Assembly: GCA_910577405.1 (NCBI GenBank)
Contig: CAJTMG010000007.1
Coordinates: 1-64,000 of the forward strand
Source of the DNA: an uncultured Oscillibacter sp.
GTDB lineage: Bacteria > Bacillota > Clostridia > Oscillospirales > Oscillospiraceae
Direction of reading: 5' to 3'
DNA: 64,000 nt
Part shown: piece by piece, positions 7,241-14,514 of the stretch
How the letters are laid out: every line of letters starts with the position of its first letter
Numbering within the stretch: the stretch's first letter is position 1
Notes under the pieces: model-generated
What the model saw: only the letters and a program-made list of their open reading frames with translations
What the model was told of the DNA's origin: nothing
Database searches by the model: none
Program-made: the position numbers and the translations under genes

Positions 7241-7958
7241 CAGCCAGGCGGAGACAGGGGATTTGATTGTCTGCCGGGACGTGTCTTTGGGCTACGAAGG
7301 ACAAAGCGTTTTGCAGCATCTGGACCTGCGGGTGCAAAGCGGCGATTATCTCTGCGTGGTAGGGGACAACGGTTCCGGCAAATCCACCCTGCTGCGGGGC
7401 CTTCTGGGACTTTTGCCGCCCCAGTCCGGTGAAATCTGGCGGGCGGCGGAGCTGGAACGGGGTGCCGTCGGCTATCTCCCCCAACAGACAAGGGCCCAGC
7501 GGGATTTTCCGGCCACAGTGCTGGAGGTGGCGCTCTCCGGCTGTCTGAACCGGAAGGGCCTTCGTTTTTTTTACAGCCCAAAGGAGAAGACGGAAGCCCT
7601 GCAAAACCTGGGCAAGCTGGGCGTTCTGGAGCTGAAGGACCAGAGCTACCGGGACCTTTCCGGCGGACAGCAGCAGCGTGTTTTATTGGCAAGGGCTTTG
7701 TGCGCGGCCAGCCGTCTTCTGATTCTGGACGAACCCATTACCGGACTGGACCCCGCCGCCGCTCAGGATTTATACAAGACATTGGCGTATCTGAACCGTC
7801 AGGAGGGCATGGCGGTGATTATGGTGACCCATGATTTGCGCCCGGCCCTCCAAAGCGCGGGGATGGTCCTGCATATCGGGCGGCGGGGGAATTTCTTCGG
7901 AACTCCCGCGGAATATCTGGCGTCCCCCTACGGCCGGCGGTTCAAGGAGGCGGAGTGA
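7230..7958 (+). CDS. znuC: Zinc/manganese-type ABC transporter ATP-binding protein
   Basis: A 242-residue nucleotide-binding subunit with Walker A GDNGSGKS (45-52), Q-loop GYLPQQ, signature LSGGQQQRV, Walker B LLILDEP and the switch histidine in MVTHD. It powers import of divalent metal through the adjoining permease. It overlaps the regulator's last 11 bases, with GGAGGGGG as ribosome binding site, and its own stop overlaps the permease start. Size and gene order (Fur-family gene, ATPase, permease) are those of zinc uptake operons, but the solute-binding protein is missing from this locus. Confidence 0.85.
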   Translation: MKHNSQAETGDLIVCRDVSLGYEGQSVLQHLDLRVQSGDYLCVVGDNGSGKSTLLRGLLGLLPPQSGEIWRAAELERGAVGYLPQQTRAQRDFPATVLEVALSGCLNRKGLRFFYSPKEKTEALQNLGKLGVLELKDQSYRDLSGGQQQRVLLARALCAASRLLILDEPITGLDPAAAQDLYKTLAYLNRQEGMAVIMVTHDLRPALQSAGMVLHIGRRGNFFGTPAEYLASPYGRRFKEAE

Positions 7959-8770
7959 TGACCTTACTGCATATGTTTTCCTTTCCATTTATCCAGAGGG
8001 CCTTGATTGCGGGGATGCTGGTCAGCCTATGCGCGGCGCTGCTGGGAGTGCCTCTGGTGCTGAAACGCTATTCCATGATCGGCGACGGCTTGTCCCATGT
8101 ATCCTTCGGCGCGCTGGCGGTGGCGGTGGCATGGGGATTCACGCCGCTGTACTTTTCCATTCCGGTCGTCATACTGGCGGCGTTTCTGCTTCTCCGGGTC
8201 GCCGACAGCCCCAGGTGGAACAGTGACGCCGCAATCGCCGTAGTGAGCGCGTCGGCCCTGGCGCTGGGAGTCCTGGTGATTTCCCGGACCTCCGGCATGA
8301 CCACCGACGTAGATAACTATATGTTCGGCAGCGTGCTGGCCATGACCAAGGCGGATGTGGCGCTTTCGGTCTTTCTCTGCATCGCCGTCCTGACGCTGTA
8401 TATCCTCTACTATCACAGACTGTTCGCCGTGACCTTCGACGAGAGCTTTTCCCGCGCCACAGGACTGAACGCCGGGCAAATCAACGGTCTGCTTGCCATC
8501 CTCACGGCCCTGACCATCGTCCTGGGAATGCGTATGATGGGCGCTATGCTGATTTCCTCCCTGGTGATCTTCCCCGCGCTGACAGCCATGCGTTTATTCC
8601 GGAGCTTCCGGGGCGTGGTCCTGTGCGCGGCGGTCACGTCTGTAACCTGCTTCTGTGCCGGTCTGACCATCTCTTTCGCCTGCTCTACCCCTGTGGGTGC
8701 AACCGTTGTGGCGGCAAATCTGACCCTGTTTCTGCTGGCCTGCGGATGCGCGCTTCTCCGGCGGCGGTGA
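7958..8770 (+). CDS. znuB: Zinc/manganese-type ABC transporter permease
   Basis: About 270 residues with eight or nine hydrophobic segments, matching the ABC-3 family of ZnuB/MntB permeases. Family-like stretches include MIGDGLSHVSFGALA, FGSVLAMTKAD and MRMMGAMLISSLVIFPALTAM. It forms the membrane channel for metal import with the upstream ATPase. AAGGAGG precedes the start; GTG at 7955 is an alternative start three bases earlier. No periplasmic-type binding protein follows; the operon ends here. Confidence 0.88.
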   Translation: MTLLHMFSFPFIQRALIAGMLVSLCAALLGVPLVLKRYSMIGDGLSHVSFGALAVAVAWGFTPLYFSIPVVILAAFLLLRVADSPRWNSDAAIAVVSASALALGVLVISRTSGMTTDVDNYMFGSVLAMTKADVALSVFLCIAVLTLYILYYHRLFAVTFDESFSRATGLNAGQINGLLAILTALTIVLGMRMMGAMLISSLVIFPALTAMRLFRSFRGVVLCAAVTSVTCFCAGLTISFACSTPVGATVVAANLTLFLLACGCALLRRR

Positions 8771-8795
8771 ATTGAAATTTTTGCGCTTCATACAC

Positions 8796-8824
8796 TTGTT
8801 TTTTTCGGCGGAGGGATTTATAAT
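8796..8824 (+). promoter_or_regulatory. Promoter before the small 8831 reading frame
   Basis: TTGTTT (8796-8801) and TATAAT (8819-8824) are 17 bases apart. The predicted transcript start (about 8830-8831) coincides with the ATG of the following frame, so either that frame is translated leaderless or its real start is further inside. Confidence 0.55.
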
Positions 8825-8830
8825 AAGCCT

Positions 8831-9163
8831 ATGGAAGCTGTGGCGCGGCGTGATGACAGGAACAAATACAAGATCAAGAACCTGGCGCCGGATTACAAGA
8901 AGCGCTTCCAGGTGTTCATAAAGAATTTCAGACAGGCCGTGACCGGAGGACTATGCGGACGGGCTGCTGGAACAAATGATGAAGATTATTTTCCCGGGGA
9001 GACCACGGAAACCCAAGATTGCACGCCTTTTATCTGGAATGACAACGGTAAGGAACACTGTCTGGGCAGCGTAATGGGATTTGTGCAGGGCAGTATGGCT
9101 GAAATAACAGAATGCTGTTTCCCGGACGAAGAGGAAGACAGTCCCTGGACGCCCTTTGCCTGA
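8831..9163 (+). CDS. Small hypothetical protein, possibly decayed
   Basis: A 110-codon frame of unknown family. The first 30 residues (KYKIKNLAPDYKKRFQVF) are lysine-rich and read like real protein. Between about 8944 and 9030 another frame reads more convincingly (EDYADGLLEQMMKII). The end returns to this frame with PFIWNDNGKEHCLGSV and an acidic tail. That end resembles FLWDEDGNEYFLGSV in the frameshifted gene at 35662-35951, so the two are probably related. There is no ribosome binding site before the ATG at 8831. It could be a small functional protein or a gene broken by two compensating frameshifts. Confidence 0.4.
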   Translation: MEAVARRDDRNKYKIKNLAPDYKKRFQVFIKNFRQAVTGGLCGRAAGTNDEDYFPGETTETQDCTPFIWNDNGKEHCLGSVMGFVQGSMAEITECCFPDEEEDSPWTPFA

Positions 9164-9211
9164 ACTGACAGAGCGCGGTTTTAAAATATTTCAAGAAGAG
9201 ATTGGGAAGCG

Positions 9212-10924
9212 ATGAAAACGAAAAAACGAGTGCTTGCACTTCTGCTGACACTTGTCCTGCTGGTGGGAATGACGCCGGTCCGTGCGGAAGCGGCAGGGCA
9301 GAAATTAGCGGCCATCACCTTTGACGACGGTCCCGGCCCCTATACGGACAACCTTCTGGACGAGCTGGCCAAGCGAAACGTCCCCGTGACCTTCTTCATG
9401 CAGGGCTATCGGGCCGCGCAATACCCAGCGGTAGTCAAAAAAGCCTACGAAGCAGGACACCAGATTGCGTCCCATACCTACGACCATCCATCCCTGACCA
9501 AAATAGGCGACAAGGCCATTCAGAAGCAGGTTTCAACGACCGCCGCGATTTTGAATCAAGCCGTGGGAGGGAATTATTCTTACATGGTCCGGCCTCCCTA
9601 CGGCAGCGTGAACGCACGGGTTCTGAAAGCCTTGAACGTCCCTGCGGTCCTCTGGTCGGTAGACACACTTGACTGGAAGTCCCTCAATGCCGACGCCGTC
9701 TGCCAGCATATCTTGAACGATACCAAAGACGGCAGTATCATCCTGCTGCACGACATTCACGCAACGTCCATTCCGGGAGCGCTGCGGGGGATTGACGCGC
9801 TGCGGTCCCAGGGCTATGAGCTGGTGACGGTGAGCGAGCTTCTGCGCCGCCGCGGAAAGGAAGCCGTTCCGGGGACAAAATATTTCAGCGCGTATGGGAC
9901 CTCAACGCTGCCCGGTATCTCCAAGCCTGCCATTGTCCCGACAGAGACGGAAAACGGACGCGTTATCACCCTGACGGCGGACGCGGGAACGAAAATATAC
10001 TATACCACCGACGGCACGGCGCCCACATCCAAGAGCCCCGTCTATACCGGCCCGTTTCCGTTGGAGAAAGCCGCGACGGTAAAGGCATTCGCGGCGCTGA
10101 ATCTGAACGGCGCGCGCAGTCAGGTTTCAACGCTGAACCTGGAGGAATCCCAAGCCAAAGCGCCGGAAATGACGCTGCAAAACGGTCTGATAACGCTGTC
10201 CGGCAAAGGGGAGATGCACTACACACTGGATGGTTCCGTCCCCACGGCAAATTCGCCCCGCTATACCAGCCCCATAGCGATTCCCGCGAATACCGTAATC
10301 AAGGCGGCTGTCATACAACCTGACGGCAAAAGCGGACCCATCAGCAGCCTGACGTACACAGAATTGGGGAATCTGTTTTCTGATGTCCGTCCGGACGCGT
10401 GGTATTATCAGGCGGCAGATGGAGCGGCCTCCCGTGGGTGGATGCCTGCGGAAGGGACGCATTTCTTCCCGGAACGGACAGCCACACGGAGGGAAGCCGC
10501 GGAGATCCTGCACCGGATGGCAGGAAGTCCAAAGGCGTCCCAAGCGGCCGGCGTCTCTGATCTGAAGGAGACGGACGCTGGGTATGCCGCTCTCGCATGG
10601 GCCATAGAACAACGCCTTCTGACCGCTTACACAGACGGGACCATACGCCCCAACGCGTCCATTACCCGGGAACAGCTTGCCGCGCTTCTTTTCCCTGCGT
10701 TTGGAGGCGACTGGAAGAGCAAACCGGAAAACACCATGCTGTATATGTTCCTGGATTGGGAAGCTGTAGAAAAGGACAACAGGGAAGCCGTGGACTGGGC
10801 CGTTTCCACAGGTCTGTTCGACGGTTTGCTGAACGGTCTTTCTGACGCTATGCTCTTCCCTCACAGGGTCGTTACCCGCGCGCAGCTTGCCGGTATAATC
10901 ATGCGCTGTCAGGAAAACGGATGA
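9212..10924 (+). CDS. Secreted polysaccharide deacetylase with chitobiase-type and S-layer domains
   Basis: A 570-residue exported enzyme. The signal peptide is residues 1-27 (ending VRAEA). The NodB deacetylase domain (about 32-225) shows the metal site TFDDGPG and SHTYDHPSL, RPPYGS and LLHDIHATS, all catalytic motifs being intact. It would remove acetyl groups from peptidoglycan or another cell-wall glycan. Two short chitobiase C-terminal-like repeats follow (TDGTAPTSKSPVYTGP and LDGSVPTANSPRYTSP), then at least two S-layer homology modules from about residue 390, which would anchor it to secondary wall polymer. GGGAAG precedes the ATG. It is a single-gene unit with a terminator. Confidence 0.93.
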   Translation: MKTKKRVLALLLTLVLLVGMTPVRAEAAGQKLAAITFDDGPGPYTDNLLDELAKRNVPVTFFMQGYRAAQYPAVVKKAYEAGHQIASHTYDHPSLTKIGDKAIQKQVSTTAAILNQAVGGNYSYMVRPPYGSVNARVLKALNVPAVLWSVDTLDWKSLNADAVCQHILNDTKDGSIILLHDIHATSIPGALRGIDALRSQGYELVTVSELLRRRGKEAVPGTKYFSAYGTSTLPGISKPAIVPTETENGRVITLTADAGTKIYYTTDGTAPTSKSPVYTGPFPLEKAATVKAFAALNLNGARSQVSTLNLEESQAKAPEMTLQNGLITLSGKGEMHYTLDGSVPTANSPRYTSPIAIPANTVIKAAVIQPDGKSGPISSLTYTELGNLFSDVRPDAWYYQAADGAASRGWMPAEGTHFFPERTATRREAAEILHRMAGSPKASQAAGVSDLKETDAGYAALAWAIEQRLLTAYTDGTIRPNASITREQLAALLFPAFGGDWKSKPENTMLYMFLDWEAVEKDNREAVDWAVSTGLFDGLLNGLSDAMLFPHRVVTRAQLAGIIMRCQENG

Positions 10925-10952
10925 CCCGCTTTTTAACGGAAGACAGTAAAAA

Positions 10953-10988
10953 CCCGCTGATTCCATTTGGAACCGGCGGGCTTTTTTT
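10953..10988 (+). terminator. Terminator after the deacetylase gene
   Basis: The stem CCCGCTGATTCC pairs with GGAACCGGCGGG and is followed by seven T. It lies 29 bases after the stop. Confidence 0.85.
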
Positions 10989-11334
10989 ATAGGACGGCTT
11001 CTGTCTTTACGACGGTGTTTGTAAATTTTTTGTGAACATCTGAGAAACTGCCGCGTTTTGCGTTACGTTTGTAATTCAAGTCACGGAATACGAAAATAGC
11101 TGAAGATCGCCCGAATATGTTCGCTTTTTCGGCTTTTTGATAAAAACTGCAAAAAAGCTGTCCGATTTTGCCGGTTCTGAAAGAGCGCAATGTTTTCTTT
11201 GTTTATCAAAATGAAAAAACGGATTGAAACTGGAAAATAATAGAAGAAATGTCGTAACAAGTCGCCGGTTGCTCTGACCGCGAATTTTGTTTTATCATGG
11301 GGTTAAATATCAATAGTAGGAGTGAGCCATTCTT
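10989..11334. other. Gene-free, A+T-rich intergenic stretch
   Basis: About 345 bases with no convincing reading frame. It is richer in A and T than its surroundings. TTGTTT at 11287 and an A+T-rich segment near 11306-11316 could form a weak promoter for the next gene, whose ribosome binding site TAGGAG is at 11319-11324. I see no repeats or RNA gene. Confidence 0.4.
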
Positions 11335-11955
11335 ATGTCAAACCCTGAACGACTGATTCGCTCTATTATTGGCGATACCGGTTCCAGCATCTATCCATTA
11401 GCGTGCGCGGCGGAGATTGTAGGAAGGGAGTTTTTTGACAGTCACACGCCGTTGGAAGACGTGAAGCCCGGGCAGGTCTACACGCAGGTTTCAAAGGAAA
11501 TGGGCATTTCGTTCGATGCCGCTTCCAAACGGATTCAGCGGATGGCAAATTTCTGCTGGGAGTGTATGCTGAAACGAGAGCTGGTGGAGCAGTACATTGG
11601 CCGGACGCTGGCAGACAGTCCCAGCGCCTGCCGTCTCGCGGGATATCTGGCCTTTTACGCCTGCTGTGACACGCCTTATTATGTAGCGCTGGAAAAGGAC
11701 CCCAGAATCCTGTTCAACTCAGACGCAAATCCGGCAATCTTCTTGAAAAAAGAAAACTTTCTGAAGGACCCGGTCCCGGATTGGCCGCTGATTCCCGCCT
11801 GCTCGGACTGCCGGTGTTATCTGGAACAGCTCCGCCCAAGCTACTGCTGTTACTGTGGTGCTCGTTTAGACAAACACGAGCAGTCCAGCGTCCCGCAGAT
11901 TCCGTTGGAGGCGGGAGAAAAACCCTGGAAGAAGATTCGCAGAAAGAAGGACTGA
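11335..11955 (+). CDS. Spo0A C-terminal-like DNA-binding protein with zinc ribbon
   Basis: A 206-residue protein I recognise only in parts. Residues 18-77 (IYPLACAAEIV, then VYTQVSKEMGISFDAASKRIQRMANFCW) follow the pattern of the Spo0A effector domain: a YP..A helix, a turn helix with conserved spacing and a closing aromatic. No receiver domain is attached. The C-terminal region has Cys156, Cys159, Cys161, Cys171, Cys172 and Cys174, a likely zinc ribbon, and a basic end (KKIRRKKD). A DNA-binding regulator is the simplest reading. TAGGAG precedes the ATG. It stands alone, with a terminator 280 bases downstream. Confidence 0.6.
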   Translation: MSNPERLIRSIIGDTGSSIYPLACAAEIVGREFFDSHTPLEDVKPGQVYTQVSKEMGISFDAASKRIQRMANFCWECMLKRELVEQYIGRTLADSPSACRLAGYLAFYACCDTPYYVALEKDPRILFNSDANPAIFLKKENFLKDPVPDWPLIPACSDCRCYLEQLRPSYCCYCGARLDKHEQSSVPQIPLEAGEKPWKKIRRKKD

Positions 11956-11978
11956 TTCTCCAGAAAGCCCTCTGCCGT

Positions 11979-12240
11979 TCAGGGCGCGAAAGCTGCGGAA
12001 TCCAAAACCGTCAGTGTTCCGTTTCCCCGCACGGCCATATATTCCATTCGTTCCCCCGCTGTCCTGCCGTACACGGTCCGCCAATGCCCGGCCCATTTCC
12101 TCCCGTCGGCATCAGTGCCCCCGATGAGGACGCCCAGCGCCTATGGCCGCGGACATCTTCTGACTCCAGGAAAAGCGCTGTCCCCGAAATGGAAAACGAG
12201 GAGTCAAGCAGGCGGTCCCAGGCACAAAAATAAAACAGAG
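11979..12240 (-). pseudogene. Remnant of a broken protein gene
   Basis: The minus strand reads like coding sequence split over two frames: WDRLLDSSFSISGTALFLES with EDVRGHRRW, then, after a shift near 12135, GVLIGGTDADGRKWAGHWRT and MEYMAVRGNGTLTVLD, ending at the TGA at 11979-11981. The second frame has a TAG just upstream, so there is no intact gene. I do not recognise the family. Composition and reading style match the neighbouring genes, which suggests an old native gene and not a recent import. Confidence 0.35.
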
Positions 12241-12274
12241 ATTGGCCGCAAAAAGCCTCTCTCTGTTTTTTTTG
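12233..12274 (+). terminator. Terminator, likely bidirectional
   Basis: AAACAGAGA pairs with TCTCTCTGTTT around a loop containing GGCCGC, followed by eight T on the plus strand. The minus strand also runs into T-rich sequence. It separates the Spo0A-like gene region from the MarR gene. Confidence 0.7.
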
Positions 12275-12369
12275 CATAATTATAAAAACAAAACGGCCCC
12301 CATTTGGTCAAAGGAGGCCTGTTCAACTGATACAGAATCTATATTACTTCAGCAGAAAAGGAAACGAGG

Positions 12370-12813
12370 CTACCGGTTCTCCAGAACGTGGTCCAGTCCC
12401 TGGGACAGCTTTTCCATGCCGTACACAAAGGCCCGCAGCTCTTCTGTGGAGAACATCCCGAACGCGTCCATCTCCATTTTCCGCATGGCCCGTCCCAGCT
12501 TCCGGCCAAAGGACCGCCCCTCGTCCGTCAGGCACACCACCCGGCTCCGGCGGTCCTTCTCGGAAATGCTTCGGGTCACCAGCCCTTGGCGTTCCAGACT
12601 GTCCACCACGCTGGTAATCGTCTGCCGGGAGAGATACAGCTCCTGACTTAACTCATTCTGCGTCATGGGTTCCCGATTCTTGCAGAGCAGCGTCAGGATA
12701 TTCATCACATTGGAGGTCACCCCATAAGAGGCTGCTATTTTATCATAGGCCGCTTCGATGCCGTTCCAGCTTTTATAGTACCGCTCAAACAGGTTATTCC
12801 ATATGCTGTCCAC
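12370..12813 (-). CDS. MarR-family transcriptional regulator
   Basis: A 147-residue winged-helix repressor: MTQNELSQELYLSRQTITSVVDSLERQGLV is the MarR recognition helix region (quoted here as NELSQELYLSRQTITSVV), and SEKDRRSRVVCLTDEG is the wing. Such proteins bind palindromes as dimers and release DNA on binding small ligands, often aromatic or CoA-linked compounds. It is divergent from the acyl-CoA dehydrogenase operon, whose promoter region carries a CCGAAAT/ATTTCGG inverted repeat, so it is the natural candidate regulator of that operon. This link is inferred from position. Confidence 0.88.
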   Translation of the reverse strand: MDSIWNNLFERYYKSWNGIEAAYDKIAASYGVTSNVMNILTLLCKNREPMTQNELSQELYLSRQTITSVVDSLERQGLVTRSISEKDRRSRVVCLTDEGRSFGRKLGRAMRKMEMDAFGMFSTEELRAFVYGMEKLSQGLDHVLENR

Positions 12814-13046
12814 AATTTTTCATCCTCTTTTCTTGTCGCAGAACCATTGTGCTTAATCGACACGGTTCAACGGTGTTCCTATTTTATACGCTAACAAACC
12901 CTCTGTCAATAGAGAAGCCGAAAGATTTTCAGAAAACAAAACCCGATGGAAATGAAAGGAAACGAATACAGTTCTGTTTTGAATGCACAAAAAAGGCGGT
13001 TTGGTTTGTGAAAGTATACGAAGTGCATAATTTTCCGAAAAATACC

Positions 13047-13074
13047 TTGACTTCTTTGCGGCATGATGTATAAT
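13047..13074 (+). promoter_or_regulatory. Promoter of the acyl-CoA dehydrogenase operon
   Basis: TTGACT (13047-13052) and TATAAT (13069-13074) with a 16-base spacer. The start site near 13081 sits at the edge of the symmetric operator-like sequence that follows. Confidence 0.7.
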
Positions 13075-13087
13075 GAATTCATCCAAG

Positions 13088-13125
13088 TTCGGACAAACCG
13101 AAATCAGATTAACTAATTTCGGACT
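13088..13125. promoter_or_regulatory. Operator-like triple half-site
   Basis: Three copies of a TTCGG-type half-site lie in 35 bases: TTCGGAC (13088-13094), CCGAAAT (13098-13104) and ATTTCGG (13116-13122), the last two forming a 7-bp inverted repeat around 11 bases. It directly follows the predicted start site, where a bound dimer would block transcription. The divergent MarR protein is the likely ligand-responsive binder. Confidence 0.55.
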
Positions 13126-13155
13126 AAAAATTTTATTATGAAAGGGAGTACGATT

Positions 13156-14334
13156 ATGGAATTCAAGCTGAGCAAGGAGCATCGCGCATTGCAGGAGAAG
13201 GCCCGCGAATTCACCGAGCAGGTACTGTTCCCCTACGAGATGGAGTGCGAGGAGAACAACGGCATTTCCCCCGAAACCCACAAGAAGATTACCGAAGAAG
13301 TCATGAAGTGGGGCTTCAACGCGACGAACCATTCCAAGGAGCACGGCGGCCAGGGCATGACCCTCTTTGAGCAGATGCTGGTCAGCGAGCAGCTGGGTAT
13401 GTCCACCGGCGCGATCTGGGACGCTGTTCCTCAGCCCTCCTTCCCCATGAAGTTCGGCACCAAGGAGCAGATTGACGAGTATCTGATTCCCTCCTGCCAG
13501 TGCAAGCGCCGCGACGCCTACGCCATCACCGAGGCCGACGCTGGTTCCGACCCCACCCAGTGCCAGACCACCGCTGTGAAGTGCGACGGCGGCTACAAGA
13601 TCAACGGCGAGAAGTGGTACGTCACCGTGGGCAATATCGCTGACTTCCTGCTGGTACATACCCACCTGGACGGCGACCCCGCCAAGGCGACCGTGTTCTT
13701 TGTGGAAAAGGACGCCCCCGGCGTGAGCATCAAGCGCACTCCCGAATTCACCCATCATTTCGCGTTCAAGCACCCTGAGTTCCTGTTTGAGGACGTGGTG
13801 GTTGACGAGTCCAAGATTCTGAAGGGCATCGGCGAAGGCTTCACCATGACCAAGGATTGGTTCGTGGAAGCCCGTCTGGGTATCGCGGCCCGCTGCGTCG
13901 GCGGTGCGGAACGCGTCCTCCAGGTTGCCAACGAGTGGGCCAGCGAGCGCGTCATGGGCGGCCACATCATCCGCGACTATCAGGTCATCGAGCATATGCT
14001 GGTTGACATGACCATGGACATTATGGCCGCCAAGAGCCTGCTGTACCGCGTCTGCTGGGAAATCTCCGGCGATATGGACCGCAAGCTCAAGCACGCCCGG
14101 GCCTCCGCGATCAAGCTCTGGTGCTCCGAGATGGTCAACCGCGTCACCGACAAGGGCGTTCAGATTCTGGGCGGCCGGGGCTATATGCGGGAGAACCCTG
14201 TGGAGCGTCTTTGGCGTGACCAGCGCGTGGACCGGATCTGGGAAGGCACTTCCGAGATTCAGCGCAACGTCATCGGCGGCATGATCAAGAAGCGCGGCGT
14301 TGAGCTGTACACCGGCTGGGACTACGAGCAGTAA
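13156..14334 (+). CDS. Acyl-CoA dehydrogenase-like flavoenzyme (CaiA/BbuA-type)
   Basis: A 392-residue FAD enzyme with the acyl-CoA dehydrogenase fold: AITEADAGSDPTQ in the flavin-binding middle domain, and near the C-terminus IWEGTSEIQRNVIGG, where the glutamate at about 363 matches the catalytic base of medium-chain enzymes. No electron-transfer flavoprotein genes are nearby. The next genes are two CaiB-type CoA-transferases, a ferredoxin, a thioesterase and a BCCT transporter, so the substrate is probably a trimethylammonium acyl-CoA (crotonobetainyl-, carnitinyl- or gamma-butyrobetainyl-CoA). A redox-neutral trimethylamine-eliminating role, as known for gut gamma-butyrobetaine clusters, fits the missing ETF but is not proven. 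AAAGGGAG precedes the ATG at 13156. Confidence 0.85.
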   Translation: MEFKLSKEHRALQEKAREFTEQVLFPYEMECEENNGISPETHKKITEEVMKWGFNATNHSKEHGGQGMTLFEQMLVSEQLGMSTGAIWDAVPQPSFPMKFGTKEQIDEYLIPSCQCKRRDAYAITEADAGSDPTQCQTTAVKCDGGYKINGEKWYVTVGNIADFLLVHTHLDGDPAKATVFFVEKDAPGVSIKRTPEFTHHFAFKHPEFLFEDVVVDESKILKGIGEGFTMTKDWFVEARLGIAARCVGGAERVLQVANEWASERVMGGHIIRDYQVIEHMLVDMTMDIMAAKSLLYRVCWEISGDMDRKLKHARASAIKLWCSEMVNRVTDKGVQILGGRGYMRENPVERLWRDQRVDRIWEGTSEIQRNVIGGMIKKRGVELYTGWDYEQ

Positions 14335-14348
14335 GAAACAGTTTTTCC

Positions 14349-14390
14349 GGGCGCCGTCCGCAGACCCCTCCCGGCCAACGGACGGCGCCC
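14349..14390 (+). terminator. Strong hairpin after the dehydrogenase gene
   Basis: A perfect 12-bp stem (GGGCGCCGTCCG with CGGACGGCGCCC) around 18 bases, followed by CCTTT and not a long T run. It would partly stop transcription or protect the upstream message, giving the dehydrogenase a higher level than the genes after it. Confidence 0.55.
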
Positions 14391-14394
14391 CCTT

Positions 14395-14495
14395 TAATTA
14401 GGAATGAGGAATTAGGAGCTAGGAATCGCCCTTGCCTCTGTCCTCCTGAAATTCTGAAATCCTGACTCCCAATTCCTAACTCCTAATTCCTGATT
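14395..14495. repeat. Dispersed intergenic repeat, copy A
   Basis: The stretch is built of AGGAATTAGG-like words on the left and their complements (CCTAACTCCTAATTCCTGATT) on the right, so the whole folds back on itself. Related AGGAATGAGGAATT elements occur at about 24373-24500, 34684-34723 and 50716-50842, always between genes and just before a ribosome binding site. Confidence 0.55.
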
Positions 14496-14514
14496 GTATC
14501 CAAAGGAGGTCAAT

